Shown: positions 27,059-35,934, counted from the stretch's first letter. The stretch: 64,000 nucleotides of DNA from Microbulbifer sp. MKSA007 (GCA_032615215.1 CP128433.1:3952501-4016500); one strand, 5' to 3'. The notes: generated from the sequence alone by a model not told the origin. A program made the numbers and translations.

Positions 27059-28533
27059 CTGTGTTTTATACACATCATTTAAGTTCATTTAAAGCCTCTG
27101 CTGCCTCCATATAATGGAGAAGTTTAGTGTACCCCTGCCAAACGGTTTTAACTCCAGGCTCACCATCGCCGCTCCGCCCCAGAAAGCCTCCAAGTCCTGC
27201 CAACATACGAGTTATATCTCTCATACTTGGAGCTTCATTTGGTGGGGAGGTTTTAGCTTGCATTATCCATATCATACGCCACTCTTTTTCAGAGTAGACT
27301 TTCGTACACGACGTATCAGGAAGCGTTCGTGCCCGTGTTGTCATGGAGTGTAGACGCCACCCAATAATCATATAGATTGCAATACAGTTCAGCATTCGCT
27401 GCTCGGTTCTAAAGCGATTACTTTCTATCTGGCATCCGCCTTTCACCACTCTAAAATAGGTTTCAATTTCCCATCGACTTCGATACCACTCAATAATGAT
27501 CCTCGCTTGCTTAAAGTCCTCAACTGCAAGATCGGTCAGCAGCATCCATTCAATACCTTTTTCCCCTTCTGGTGGGCTTAATTCCTTAGCAAAGACTGCG
27601 TAGAGAGAAAGAGGTCGTTTTGATTTTCCTTTTCCCTGCAATCTTACTTCTGCAATGGATACACTGACCTTAGCTTCCCTTTCTGGCTGTCCATTCCTTT
27701 TGGGGATACCTACTGAGTATTTCCCGATGGACTTCTGCTTGGTCATATAGTCCCAAAGTAAAGTCGTATCTTCTCCTTCGATCTCTAAACTACGATTAGC
27801 CTTGGCTCGAATAATATAGCTTGCACGCCGCTGTTCATTTTGATCTTCAGCTAATTGAAACCACTCATGAATATCCCCCTCTCTATCCGCGATGCTCACA
27901 ATCGTGGTTTCAGGGCAGCGCTCTTGTATCTCACAAGCTGATTCATAATGGTCTAGCCAGCGTCGACTCTCTTTATCTTGTATCGACTTGGTATAGCGAG
28001 AATTAGCACTGGATTCTTTATCTCGCTGCCACATGCTACCCTCAATAATGCCCAGATTATCTCTGGATGGTGTTATAGCAATAGAGGTATGTAGGAGCTG
28101 CTGATTAGTCTCTTTGCGTCGGAGTGTTCCCATTTCTTTGCTTTCTAAATCGGTAGCAAAATTTAGGAAAGTGGTATCCTGAGGGATAAGAACAACTGGT
28201 TGAACCTTGATTCTTTCAAGAGTGGCTGATTTATGGCCACTCATAATCGAGTCAAAGCTGACTTTATCATTTTCGATAAATCGATAGGCTGCAAAGGTTT
28301 CTGCCCAAGACTTGTTTGCACAGGGAATACTACTCTTTGGGTCAGAACTTAAATTACTGAGAATATTGGACAAGCGCTTATTCAATCGTGTGTCACCCAT
28401 AACCTGATTTTTCACTTCGTCCCTGACCCAGTCCTGCATAATTATCTAGCCAAATTTGTAGTTCCTATAACGTACAAACTGTAACTCATTGATTTTTATA
28501 ATAAAACTGAAAAAACTTGTGTATAAAACTTAG
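27059..28533 (-). mobile_element. IS4-family (IS50/Tn5-like) insertion sequence, copy 1
   Basis: A 1475-bp element with ends CTGTGTTTTATACACA and (other end, minus strand) CTAAGTTTTATACACA, similar to the IS50 outside end (CTGACTCTTATACACAAGT). It is inserted exactly eight bases after the ATAA of an attC core, as are copies 2-4. Unlike copies 2 and 4, its flanking 8-mers differ, so it may be a recombinant between two copies. Confidence 0.9.
27075..28439 (-). CDS. IS4-family transposase (Tn5-like), copy 1
   Basis: A 454-aa DDE transposase. D88 lies in PQDTTFLNF, D185 in ADREGD, and the YREK box is YRSRWEIETYFRVVK with Y319, R322, E326 and K333. This is the same numbering as Tn5 transposase (Y319-R322-E326-K333). 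The start MQDWV resembles the Tn5 N-terminal DNA-binding region. It catalyses cut-and-paste transposition. It differs from copies 2 and 4 by a few substitutions. Confidence 0.95.
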   Translation of the reverse strand: MQDWVRDEVKNQVMGDTRLNKRLSNILSNLSSDPKSSIPCANKSWAETFAAYRFIENDKVSFDSIMSGHKSATLERIKVQPVVLIPQDTTFLNFATDLESKEMGTLRRKETNQQLLHTSIAITPSRDNLGIIEGSMWQRDKESSANSRYTKSIQDKESRRWLDHYESACEIQERCPETTIVSIADREGDIHEWFQLAEDQNEQRRASYIIRAKANRSLEIEGEDTTLLWDYMTKQKSIGKYSVGIPKRNGQPEREAKVSVSIAEVRLQGKGKSKRPLSLYAVFAKELSPPEGEKGIEWMLLTDLAVEDFKQARIIIEWYRSRWEIETYFRVVKGGCQIESNRFRTEQRMLNCIAIYMIIGWRLHSMTTRARTLPDTSCTKVYSEKEWRMIWIMQAKTSPPNEAPSMRDITRMLAGLGGFLGRSGDGEPGVKTVWQGYTKLLHYMEAAEALNELK

Positions 28534-28599
28534 CGCCGCGCTTTGCGGCTGGTTTGGAGCGCAGCAGAAAACCAGTCCGCCAACAGCGCTTTGTTAAAC
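28534..28599. repeat. Right arm of attC site 26
   Basis: Continues the split attC. GCGCTTTGTTAAAC and its partner sequence are here, so the arm matches its own cassette, while the left arm CGCCTTGG does not mirror it well. Confidence 0.75.
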
Positions 28600-29139
28600 A
28601 CTCGAACTCCGATGCCAGTCTAGAACGTTGATATTATTTTGCTCCCAAAGATTCTCAAGGGCAGAAACCCCTTTTTGAGAAATAAAATCTAACTCTTCGT
28701 TGGTAATACCAACAGCTAATAGTGGATAAATATATCCTTGTTCAAGCTCAACTTTGGATAAGGCCTCACCCCATTGGTATTGAGGAACAAATAATAAATG
28801 CTTAAGCTCTAGTTCAGGGTGATATTCCGATACTAAGGTTTCAAATACCGCACCAGGCTTTATTTTCCAACCATCTTTCATGATGAAAAACGCTGCCATC
28901 GAAATGATATTTTCTAGTTTTACATCCTCACTAGTGGAATCCATCAGTATTTCAGTTGGCGGCTCATGCTGAACATCCATTAGACCAATGGTGGCACAGA
29001 CTTTACCGCCTTCTTTAAGTACCGTGAGCACATGAATAGAGGTAGCCTCTTGCTCATCGTAGTAATTTGCAACAGACTTGTAACCACCAGTTAGAGTGGA
29101 AACTATATTGGCCCATTCCTTGTTTGATTTACTTGGCAC
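28594..29139 (-). CDS. SUFU (suppressor of fused) domain protein (cassette)
   Basis: A 181-aa protein with features of the bacterial SUFU-like family: ILMDSTSEDVKLENIISMAAFFIMKDGWKI in the middle, GAVFETLVSEYHPELELKHLLFVPQYQW, and GITNEELDFISQKGVSALENLWEQNNINVLDWHR at the C-terminus. Such proteins often serve as immunity proteins to polymorphic toxins. No toxin gene is nearby, so this would be an orphan. The stop codon is the TAA of the attC core. Confidence 0.75.
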   Translation of the reverse strand: MPSKSNKEWANIVSTLTGGYKSVANYYDEQEATSIHVLTVLKEGGKVCATIGLMDVQHEPPTEILMDSTSEDVKLENIISMAAFFIMKDGWKIKPGAVFETLVSEYHPELELKHLLFVPQYQWGEALSKVELEQGYIYPLLAVGITNEELDFISQKGVSALENLWEQNNINVLDWHRSSSV

Positions 29140-29154
29140 GATACTTCCTTTGGT

Positions 29155-29162
29155 GTTTAACG
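29155..29162. repeat. Left arm of attC site 25, split by the IS1182-like element
   Basis: Core GTTTAAC plus one base precede the IS. The right arm (30933-31019) starts GAACGTTGCC and ends GTTAAGA. AACG occurs on both sides of the IS. Confidence 0.75.
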
Positions 29163-30932
29163 AGGCTGTAGAAAAACAGTTTTAGAAAAAGCTGTCATTC
29201 CTCAGGTTCCTCCAAACAAAAATTTCGGTCTAAATTTAGCGATACCACTAAATTTCTTTCATTGTATTAAATTTAGGCGCCTTGATGCCCCTAATTTATA
29301 CTCAATCAATGGATACTGCCATATCTCATCAACTTTTCTATATTATGTACCAAGCAGAACATCTGCCATTGTCCCTGAACCTTACTTTTTCCTCGTAGCG
29401 AGAAGCGATTCAATCGCTTGTTGGTACCAATGTTCCCGAACACTGGCTCGACAACAGACATTCGATGTCCATAAATGGTCTTGCCTTCGATACTATCAAC
29501 CCGCTTTTTCATCCAGTCAGTGGCTGTCCGTCCGTTTGTCCAAGTTAGGGATACTTGCCTTCCATGTCCTTTTCGAGAGCTGGCAGATTCCGGGTTTCGC
29601 ATACACTGATTTTTAAGGCTGCATTCCCTGCAGTCAGTGAGGCGCCCTTCGAACAATAGCTTTTTCTTACCTTCACTAACATGCTCTTCCTTTAATAAAA
29701 GCATAGATTTTCCTGCCGGACAGATACAGGTTTTCTTTTTCTTATTGAATGTAAATTCACTAGCAGGGAAAGTCTGCTGGACATTAGCCCTACCTTTTTG
29801 TTTACGCTTGCCATACTTGGCTTTTTGCTTAGCAAAAGCTTTATCACGTGAACGGAATTTATTGTCAGGTATGTAGGCATTGATGCCGCTCTCTCGCAGG
29901 TAGCTGTAGTTAGCGTCGTTGGAGAACCCAGTATCAGCAGTAATGATGACCTGTTTGGCCAAGATGTCTTCATCTATTCCTATATGCTGATAATGGCAAC
30001 TGATGCCATCGAGAATAGGCTTCAATGTATGATGTTCTTGCCCCTCACCAAAGGCCTGTGCTTCAACAACTATCTGATGCTTCCTATCAACTGCGGCAAC
30101 GCCGTTATAGCCCTGGATGGTTCCCTTGCTGGTAGTCATCTTGGCTGACTCATTGTCTGTGATATTACTTTTTACTTCTTTAGGGTTTTTACCTTGTCCC
30201 ATCCTGGGGGAGTGATTCTTTAAGAACTGATCAATTTTATCAAAGTGTTTCTGAAGAGTATCCGCCGCTTTAGCTACCGCTTGTTTTCGCTCTTTTTCAT
30301 TAGGCTTCCTGCCATCAAGCCTCTTGTGCTCTTTGAGACAATATTTGATCTTCTTGAGAATTTTTTCCTGCTTCTGTTCTAGTTCTTTAAAAGTTCCCGA
30401 ATGTTCTTTGCTGGCATTGGATGGCATCTTGCATCCATCTATTGCGAAAAGTTCGTTGCCAAGCAGCCCCTGCTGATCGCAGACCAGTAACACTTGCTCA
30501 AACACCGACTCAATCGCATCAGGATAACTGCTTACGAAACTCGCAATACTAGTAAAATGTGGAACGGTATCGCATGACAGTGCTTTGAAGAGGATATTGT
30601 TCTCACATTGCCATTGAATTTCACGGCTTGAGGTAATGCCTTTTGAGTAAGCAAACAATATGATTTTCAGGAGGATAGCTGGATCATAAGCGGTTCGCCC
30701 GCCGCTATCATTTTGATATTTTTTATGGAAGACAGAGAGGTCGATATGGTCATCAATCAGATGATGAAGTGTAAACTCAAAGGTTTCAGGTTGTAGTTGC
30801 TCTTCGAAATTGATGATTACCATTGCATCTTGGTTGTAATCGTAACGTTTGAAATTGGGCATATGGATAATCTCGACATCAAGACCTCCATTTTAACAAA
30901 AAAGCTACCTTTTAAGAGTTTTTCTACAGCCT
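29163..30932 (-). mobile_element. IS1182-like insertion sequence
   Basis: A 1770-bp element bounded by AGGCTGTAGAAAAAC and its perfect inverse GTTTTTCTACAGCCT. It sits inside the core of an attC site (GTTTAACG on the left, GAACGTTGCC on the right), so AACG flanks it on both sides with one extra G on the right. It encodes one long transposase on the minus strand. Confidence 0.88.
29306..30862 (-). CDS. IS1182-family (IS5-like) DDE transposase
   Basis: A 518-aa transposase. The N-terminal DUF772-like domain (TAYDPAILLKIILFAYSKGITSSREIQ) is followed by a catalytic region with FAIDGCKM, IITADTGFSND and a late EPVFGNIGTNKRL, consistent with the DDE triad, and a Cys cluster (CICPAG...DCRECSLKNQC). 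Length and order fit the IS1182 group. Confidence 0.92.
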   Translation of the reverse strand: MPNFKRYDYNQDAMVIINFEEQLQPETFEFTLHHLIDDHIDLSVFHKKYQNDSGGRTAYDPAILLKIILFAYSKGITSSREIQWQCENNILFKALSCDTVPHFTSIASFVSSYPDAIESVFEQVLLVCDQQGLLGNELFAIDGCKMPSNASKEHSGTFKELEQKQEKILKKIKYCLKEHKRLDGRKPNEKERKQAVAKAADTLQKHFDKIDQFLKNHSPRMGQGKNPKEVKSNITDNESAKMTTSKGTIQGYNGVAAVDRKHQIVVEAQAFGEGQEHHTLKPILDGISCHYQHIGIDEDILAKQVIITADTGFSNDANYSYLRESGINAYIPDNKFRSRDKAFAKQKAKYGKRKQKGRANVQQTFPASEFTFNKKKKTCICPAGKSMLLLKEEHVSEGKKKLLFEGRLTDCRECSLKNQCMRNPESASSRKGHGRQVSLTWTNGRTATDWMKKRVDSIEGKTIYGHRMSVVEPVFGNIGTNKRLNRFSLRGKSKVQGQWQMFCLVHNIEKLMRYGSIH

Positions 30933-31019
30933 GAACGTTGCCAACAGGGGCGGCAGAAGCAAAGCGTAGGCCGTCCAGCCCAGCTGTCAGCTGGGCAATC
31001 CTGCTTGGCCTGGTTAAGA
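30933..31019. repeat. Right arm of attC site 25
   Basis: This attC belongs to the common type with GTTGCCAACAGGGGCGGC and CCGTCCAGCCCAG segments. It ends GTTAAGA, in which the stop codon of the next ORF lies. Confidence 0.8.
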
Positions 31020-31289
31020 GGCATTTTTATTGCGATGCCACAACAAAAATAACAATATTAGAATTAGTGTATAAGATACCCCCATAACAACTACACTTCC
31101 CTCCAACTTACTTTGTGAACGACCTAAATAATCATACAAAGTGAATGGCACTGCAATGGGGCTAAAAAATAAGGCCATACTTTCAAAGTGGCTTTCTGAA
31201 TGCTGGATAAGACTAATAGCAACACCAGATAAATACCAACCAAATGCTCCAATTAAGTACCAGGTTACACTATATTTAATCAGTCTCAA
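31014..31289 (-). CDS. Small membrane protein (cassette)
   Basis: A 91-aa protein with hydrophobic segments near residues 8-28, 38-52 and 65-85 and a short basic C-terminus (HRNKNAS). No family recognised. Stop codon is in the attC core. Confidence 0.65.
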   Translation of the reverse strand: MRLIKYSVTWYLIGAFGWYLSGVAISLIQHSESHFESMALFFSPIAVPFTLYDYLGRSQSKLEGSVVVMGVSYTLILILLFLLWHRNKNAS

Positions 31290-31296
31290 ATTTGCC

Positions 31297-31355
31297 TCTT
31301 AACGTCTAAAGCAGCGGCTGCGGTTTTCGCAGTCCGATGCCTTTACTTGTTAGGT
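31297..31355. repeat. attC site 24
   Basis: Core sites are TCTTAAC and GTTAGGT. A short attC (59 bp) with a GCAGCGG...CCGATGC stem. Confidence 0.85.
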
Positions 31356-31713
31356 GATATGCTATCAGAAAATGTGCCAATATAAATGCTACCAATAAAG
31401 TGAAATCACCATGTTTTACAGATTCTATTAATGGCACATCCAGGTTTGCTAAGAACAACATAAAATCAAAGAATAAGACACTAAAGGTGCAAGACAAATA
31501 CATTCCTTTTCTGCGCAGCCCAGAGATTAAACTAACGAGGAAAATCATTAACCCAAGACAGACTAAGAAGCTACTATCACTTCCACTACTCAGAAGCTCA
31601 TTGCTAAAAATGACTCTTCTTTCAACTTGCACCAGTAAGCCGCCAAAATAAACGTGCAAGCCGCCACATATTAATAATGCAATTGACAAAATTATAGTAA
31701 TAAGTCGATCCAC
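31306..31713 (-). CDS. Membrane protein (cassette)
   Basis: A 135-aa protein with four hydrophobic segments (about residues 5-27, 48-65, 73-93, 103-123). The last 17 residues or so are encoded inside the attC, as for some other cassettes. No family recognised. The start codon follows the cassette boundary closely. Confidence 0.65.
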   Translation of the reverse strand: MDRLITIILSIALLICGGLHVYFGGLLVQVERRVIFSNELLSSGSDSSFLVCLGLMIFLVSLISGLRRKGMYLSCTFSVLFFDFMLFLANLDVPLIESVKHGDFTLLVAFILAHFLIAYHLTSKGIGLRKPQPLL

Positions 31714-31719
31714 GATTTC

Positions 31720-31779
31720 ACCTAACGCCCAAAGCAGCGAGCGCCGCTTTTTGGCGTCCGCTGCCTTTGTTTGTTAACA
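31720..31779. repeat. attC site 23
   Basis: Core sites are ACCTAAC and GTTAACA. Palindrome AAGCAGCGAGCGCC...GGCGTCCGCTGCCTTT. Confidence 0.85.
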
Positions 31780-31780
31780 G

Positions 31781-32407
31781 TTACTGCTCTAGGTAGCTGC
31801 ATTTAGAACAGTGCAATTTTCCCAAACTAAAACCTGCCGGAAGTTTACTTAGATACACTGGCTTTGATGGAGAAGTACAGTTTGGGCACACCGGTTTATC
31901 TGGGTCAACTTTAACCGCAGCCGAAAAATTGGGGTTACCGGACTCACAATTCTCTTTCCACTTTTGAATTGCACCATTTAATGCTTTATCCATGCACCAA
32001 CTAGCTTGCGTGAAATCGACCTCATGGACAAACGCATTCATTACTCCTCGATCGAAAACACCTCGTGACACACCTTTATGATGCAAGATCATTATTGGCA
32101 GTGATTTGGAGTATGCCAAAGCTGCCTCAATATGATTCCACTCAGTGGGCAATGATAAGGGAGAATCTATGTCGAAATCTTTGATTTTCCCCGACTCCAT
32201 GATTAGTTGAGGATAACCAAGGATAATAGCTCCTTGGCATTGATCCATTATCTCTAGAACTTCATCAAGAGGGGCTTTACTTGGGTAGTCGGTTGAACCC
32301 AAAGTTCTTGGACTTAGTCCTAAGTTGGCTAACGACATTAGAAATATTTTGAGCCCTTCTTCAAACTCAGGAGAAACCCAAGTGGGGCGACTTAAAAATA
32401 TATGCAC
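31781..32407 (-). CDS. TIR-like domain protein with C-terminal zinc ribbon (cassette)
   Basis: A 208-aa protein. Residues 1-150 have the layout of small Rossmann-like TIR or nucleoside-deoxyribosyltransferase-like domains: MHIFLSRPTW start, a GLSPRTLGS loop, then QCQGAIILGYPQ, and EWNHIEAALAYSKSLPIMILHH, which contains a possible catalytic Glu. Residues 170-208 have two CxxC pairs (CPNC and CSKC), a zinc ribbon. TIR-type enzymes often degrade NAD or make nucleotide signals in anti-phage defence, so this may be a defence cassette. The assignment rests on pattern only. Confidence 0.45.
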   Translation of the reverse strand: MHIFLSRPTWVSPEFEEGLKIFLMSLANLGLSPRTLGSTDYPSKAPLDEVLEIMDQCQGAIILGYPQLIMESGKIKDFDIDSPLSLPTEWNHIEAALAYSKSLPIMILHHKGVSRGVFDRGVMNAFVHEVDFTQASWCMDKALNGAIQKWKENCESGNPNFSAAVKVDPDKPVCPNCTSPSKPVYLSKLPAGFSLGKLHCSKCSYLEQ

Positions 32408-32422
32408 GATCTCTCCTATGAC

Positions 32423-32511
32423 TGTTAACGCCGTGCTAAACGGCGCGCGCTTTTTGCGCGTCCAGTGGAGGCCGCTTTCGGCCGGAACGGTGTTTGAGCA
32501 CCTTGTTATAG
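32423..32511. repeat. attC site 22
   Basis: Core sites are TGTTAAC and GTTATAG. It carries nested GGCGCGCG/CGCGTCC and GGCCG/CGGCC stems. Confidence 0.85.
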
Positions 32512-32515
32512 GCCT

Positions 32516-32785
32516 TCAGTCTGCAGCCCTACCTACAATTTTAAGCTGTATACCACTAGCTATTTCTATGATTGAAGAAAGACTTACTTGAAACCAATAC
32601 TCATCTCCAGCTTGGTCATAAAAGCTAAAGCAGAACTCCTGTTCATCTGCATCAAAGCCACCACGAAAAGAATCTGAGTGAAACATATCATCGGATTCGA
32701 TTTCAGACCACTGGGAGATTGAATACGATTTGGCTTTAATTTGCTTACAGATTTTTACGAATTCTTGGGATATAGGTACTTCCAT
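32516..32785 (-). CDS. Hypothetical acidic cassette protein
   Basis: An 89-aa soluble protein, acidic, with no signal peptide or membrane segment. Its FCFSFYDQAGDEYWFQVSLSSIIEI strand-rich segment suggests a small beta-containing fold. Not recognised. Confidence 0.6.
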   Translation of the reverse strand: MEVPISQEFVKICKQIKAKSYSISQWSEIESDDMFHSDSFRGGFDADEQEFCFSFYDQAGDEYWFQVSLSSIIEIASGIQLKIVGRAAD

Positions 32786-32803
32786 TATTCGAACCCTGCT
32801 GCT

Positions 32804-32875
32804 CTATAACGCCGGTAGCAAAGGCGCGCGTTTTTTGCGCGTCCAGCCCACGTTTTTTGTGGGCGATTTTGCCTA
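32804..32875. repeat. Left arm of attC site 21, split by the IS1111-type element
   Basis: Core CTATAAC and most of the attC are on the left. The small right part is CACTTGTTATGT (34071-34082). Removing the IS joins GCCTA to CACTTGTTATGT, which complements GGTAGC near the left core. Confidence 0.8.
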
Positions 32876-34070
32876 CCCTTGTATGGTTGTTCTTGATCGA
32901 TTCTGATGTTGAAAATCCTTTTCGCTAACGGGTAAATTGAGACCCACCTTCGGCGGCCACCGAAGGCCTTGTTTATCACAGTTCGCTGCCTGGCCGGTTC
33001 GTAAAAGACCGATAACAAGTATGAACGCGATAAGCACTCACTAGGCATAACTCGGATAGTCATGTGGGCCTCGAGCCCGAATAGCAAGGCGGAGATAGCT
33101 TATCTTATGGAACCTCAAGAGATCAATGTCGGTATCGATACCAGCAGTAAACAACTCGATATTTATGTGAGACCTACTGGCCAATTCTTTAGTGTTGCCA
33201 ATGATAAAAATGGCATTAAGAATGCCATTAAAAAATTACAACCTCTTAAACCTCAAAGAGTATTAATAGAGTCTACAGGAAGACTTGAATTAGAGTTTGT
33301 TTGCGCCGCTGATAAAGCAGGATTACCTGTTGTTGTTTGCAACCCTTCACAGATAAGAAGCTTCGCTAAATCCACAGGGCGCCTCGCCAAAACTGACAAG
33401 CTAGATGCAATAGATATTGCACATTTTGGTGAGGCCATGAAGCCAAGGCTGTCGGTGCTAAAGCCAGAAAAGCTTAGAGAGATCAGTGACTTACTGGCGG
33501 TAAGAAGTCAGTGTTTAGAGATGAGTACAATGCAAAAGAATCGGCTTCAGAGAATGCCGAAATCAGTACACAAACCTATACGGACCATTCTAAACACCAT
33601 CAAGAAAGAGCTACAAGGTATCGACAAGCAACTAGATAAACTGGTTAACAGTGTGTCTGAGTGGCGGCAAAGGCGCGACTTATTGTTGAGTGCTAAAGGG
33701 GTCGGAAATGTATTGGCTTATACGTTGATGAGTGAACTTCCCGAGCTAGGAAAATTGAACCGTAAAGAAATCGCTGCACTTGTCGGTATCGCCCCGATGA
33801 ACCGTGATAGCGGCAGCTTCCAGGGAAAGAGATATATTCGGGGTGGAAGGCATCGTGTACGAACGGTTTTGTTTGTTTCCATCATGTCGGCCATACAGCA
33901 TCATCCCAAACTAAAGCCGATGTACAAGCGATTAGTCGACGCTGGCAAACCTAAAAAGGTCGCTCTGGTTGCCTGCATGAGAAAGCAGATTACGATCCTG
34001 AATACAATGGTGAAAAACAACACCTACTGGGATGAAAGTATGGCTTAAAAACTTGACGAGCAACCATAGT
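32876..34070 (+). mobile_element. IS110/IS1111-type insertion sequence in attC
   Basis: An element of about 1195 bp. Subterminal inverted repeats are ATGGTTGTTC (from 32883) and its counterpart GAGCAACCAT (ending 34067). By analogy with IS1111-type elements, 7 bp lie outside the left repeat and 3 bp outside the right one. It lies near the GTT core of an attC site and is read opposite to the cassettes. IS1111-attC-type elements are known to target attC, and this fits. Confidence 0.85.
33107..34048 (+). CDS. IS110-family (IS1111 group) transposase
   Basis: A 313-aa DEDD recombinase. The N-terminal RuvC-like part has VGIDTSSKQLD, VLIESTGRLE and TDKLDAIDIAHFG. The C-terminal Transposase_20 part has GVGNVLAYTLMSELPELG and IAALVGIAPMNRDSG, with the active-site Ser expected near here. 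A start 15 codons upstream is in frame, but the ATG at 33107 gives the family-typical N-terminus and has a GGAG upstream. Confidence 0.93.
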   Translation: MEPQEINVGIDTSSKQLDIYVRPTGQFFSVANDKNGIKNAIKKLQPLKPQRVLIESTGRLELEFVCAADKAGLPVVVCNPSQIRSFAKSTGRLAKTDKLDAIDIAHFGEAMKPRLSVLKPEKLREISDLLAVRSQCLEMSTMQKNRLQRMPKSVHKPIRTILNTIKKELQGIDKQLDKLVNSVSEWRQRRDLLLSAKGVGNVLAYTLMSELPELGKLNRKEIAALVGIAPMNRDSGSFQGKRYIRGGRHRVRTVLFVSIMSAIQHHPKLKPMYKRLVDAGKPKKVALVACMRKQITILNTMVKNNTYWDESMA

Positions 34071-34082
34071 CACTTGTTATGT
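34071..34082. repeat. Right end of attC site 21
   Basis: CACTTGTTATGT, the GTT core side of the split site. Confidence 0.75.
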
Positions 34083-34343
34083 GTTTTGTTGTTTAAGGTA
34101 AGAAGTGATTTCATTGAAAACATCCTGCCCCATAGTTTTAACAACCAATTCGTTTAACTCACCAGACATAAAGCCGGACCAAGACGTACTAATTGCCCCT
34201 GATGAGTGAGAGAACCTACCAGAAGTACACCACACCTTTTGATCATCGGAAATATACGCCCCGTACAGCTCTCCATCGGGAACATCATTTTTCCACTCCT
34301 GTATTTTTTGGGGCGGCTTGTATTTTCCCGCTTTATTAATCAT
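34077..34343 (-). CDS. Hypothetical cassette protein
   Basis: An 88-aa soluble protein. Features are a basic N-terminus (MINKAGKYKPPQKIQEW) and a Ser/Gly-rich middle (SGRFSHSSGAISTSWSGFMSG). Stop codon TAA lies in the attC core. Not recognised. Confidence 0.6.
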   Translation of the reverse strand: MINKAGKYKPPQKIQEWKNDVPDGELYGAYISDDQKVWCTSGRFSHSSGAISTSWSGFMSGELNELVVKTMGQDVFNEITSYLKQQNT

Positions 34344-34361
34344 CTCTTTTTCTCTCGTGAC

Positions 34362-34375
34362 ACATAACGCTCAGC
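34362..34375. repeat. Left arm of attC site 20, split by IS copy 2
   Basis: Core ACATAAC, then target-duplication half CGCTCAGC (34368-34375), repeated exactly at 35851-35858. Confidence 0.85.
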
Positions 34376-35850
34376 CTGTGTTTTATACACATCATTTAAG
34401 TTCATTTAAAGCCTCTGCTGCCTCCATATAATGGAGAAGTTTAGTGTACCCCTGCCAAACGGTTTTAACTCCAGGCTCACCATCGCCGCTCCGCCCCAGA
34501 AAGCCTCCAAGTCCTGCCAACATACGAGTTATATCTCTCATACTTGGAGCTTCATTTGGTGGGGAGGTTTTAGCTTGCATTATCCATATCATACGCCACT
34601 CTTTTTCAGAGTAGACTTTCGTACACGACGTATCAGGAAGCGTTCGTGCCCGTGTTGTCATGGAGTGTAGACGCCACCCAATAATCATATAGATTGCAAT
34701 ACAGTTCAGCATTCGCTGCTCGGTTCTAAAGCGATTACTTTCTATCTGGCATCCGCCTTTCACCACTCGGAAATAGGTTTCAATTTCCCATCGACTTCGA
34801 TACCACTCAATAATGATCCTCGCTTGCTTAAAGTCCTCAACTGCAAGATCGGTCAGCAGCATCCATTCAATACCTTTTTCCCCTTCTGGTGGGCTTAATT
34901 CCTTAGCAAAGACTGCGTAGAGAGAAAGAGGTCGTTTTGATTTTCCTTTTCCCTGCAATCTTACTTCTGCAATGGATACACTGACCTTAGCTTCCCTTTC
35001 TGGCTGTCCATTCCTTTTGGGGATACCTACTGAGTATTTCCCGATGGACTTCTGCTTGGTCATATAGTCCCAAAGTAAAGTCGTATCTTCTCCTTCGATC
35101 TCTAAACTACGATTAGCCTTGGCTCGAATAATATAGCTTGCACGCCGCTGTTCATTTTGATCTTCAGCTAATTGAAACCACTCATGAATATCCCCCTCTC
35201 TATCCGCGATGCTCACAATCGTGGTTTCAGGGCAGCGCTCTTGTATCTCACAAGCTGATTCATAATGGTCTAACCAGCGTCGACTCTCTTTATCTTGTAT
35301 CGACTTGGTATAGCGAGAATTAGCACTAGATTCTTTATCTCGCTGCCACATGCTACCCTCAATAATACCCAGATTATCTCTGGATGGTGTTATAGCGATA
35401 GACGTATGTAGGAGCTGCTGATTAGTCTCTTTGCGTCGGAGTGTTCCCATTTCTTTGCTTTCTAAATCGGTAGCAAAATTTAGGAAAGTGGTATCCTGAG
35501 GGATAAGAACAACTGGTTGAACCTTGATTCTTTCAAGAGTGGCTGATTTATGGCCACTCATAATGGAGTCAAAGCTGACTTTATCATTTTCGATAAATCG
35601 ATAGGCTGCAAAGGTTTCTGCCCAAGACTTGTTTGCACAGGGAATGCTACCCTTTGGGTCGGAACTTAAATTACTGAGAATATTGGACAAGCGCTTATTC
35701 AATCGTGTATCACCCATAACCTGATTTTTCACTTCGTCCCTGACCCAGTCCTGCATAATTATCCAGCCAAATTTGTAGCCCCTATAACGTACAAACTGTA
35801 ACTCATTGATTTTTATAATAAAACTGAAAAAACTTGTGTATAAAACTTAG
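34376..35850 (-). mobile_element. IS4-family (IS50/Tn5-like) insertion sequence, copy 2
   Basis: A 1475-bp element almost identical to copies 1 and 4, flanked by a perfect 8-bp direct repeat CGCTCAGC. It is inserted at the same point of the attC core (ATAA followed by 8 bp) as the others, in the same orientation. Confidence 0.95.
34392..35756 (-). CDS. IS4-family transposase (Tn5-like), copy 2
   Basis: A 454-aa transposase that differs from copy 1 by a single residue near position 36 (Gly for Ser) and has the same sequence as copy 4. DDE residues D88, D185 and E326 and the YREK box are intact, so it should be active. Confidence 0.95.
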   Translation of the reverse strand: MQDWVRDEVKNQVMGDTRLNKRLSNILSNLSSDPKGSIPCANKSWAETFAAYRFIENDKVSFDSIMSGHKSATLERIKVQPVVLIPQDTTFLNFATDLESKEMGTLRRKETNQQLLHTSIAITPSRDNLGIIEGSMWQRDKESSANSRYTKSIQDKESRRWLDHYESACEIQERCPETTIVSIADREGDIHEWFQLAEDQNEQRRASYIIRAKANRSLEIEGEDTTLLWDYMTKQKSIGKYSVGIPKRNGQPEREAKVSVSIAEVRLQGKGKSKRPLSLYAVFAKELSPPEGEKGIEWMLLTDLAVEDFKQARIIIEWYRSRWEIETYFRVVKGGCQIESNRFRTEQRMLNCIAIYMIIGWRLHSMTTRARTLPDTSCTKVYSEKEWRMIWIMQAKTSPPNEAPSMRDITRMLAGLGGFLGRSGDGEPGVKTVWQGYTKLLHYMEAAEALNELK

Positions 35851-35934
35851 CGCTCAGCACACGGGCGGCCGAAGCGTAGCGTAGGCCGTCCAGCCCGCGC
35901 TTTTTGCGGGCGATCGTGCTGCTGCTTGTTAAGC
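35851..35934. repeat. Right arm of attC site 20
   Basis: Starts with the duplicated CGCTCAGC and ends GTTAAGC. The interior pairs AGCAC with GTGCT, consistent with one original attC. Confidence 0.85.
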
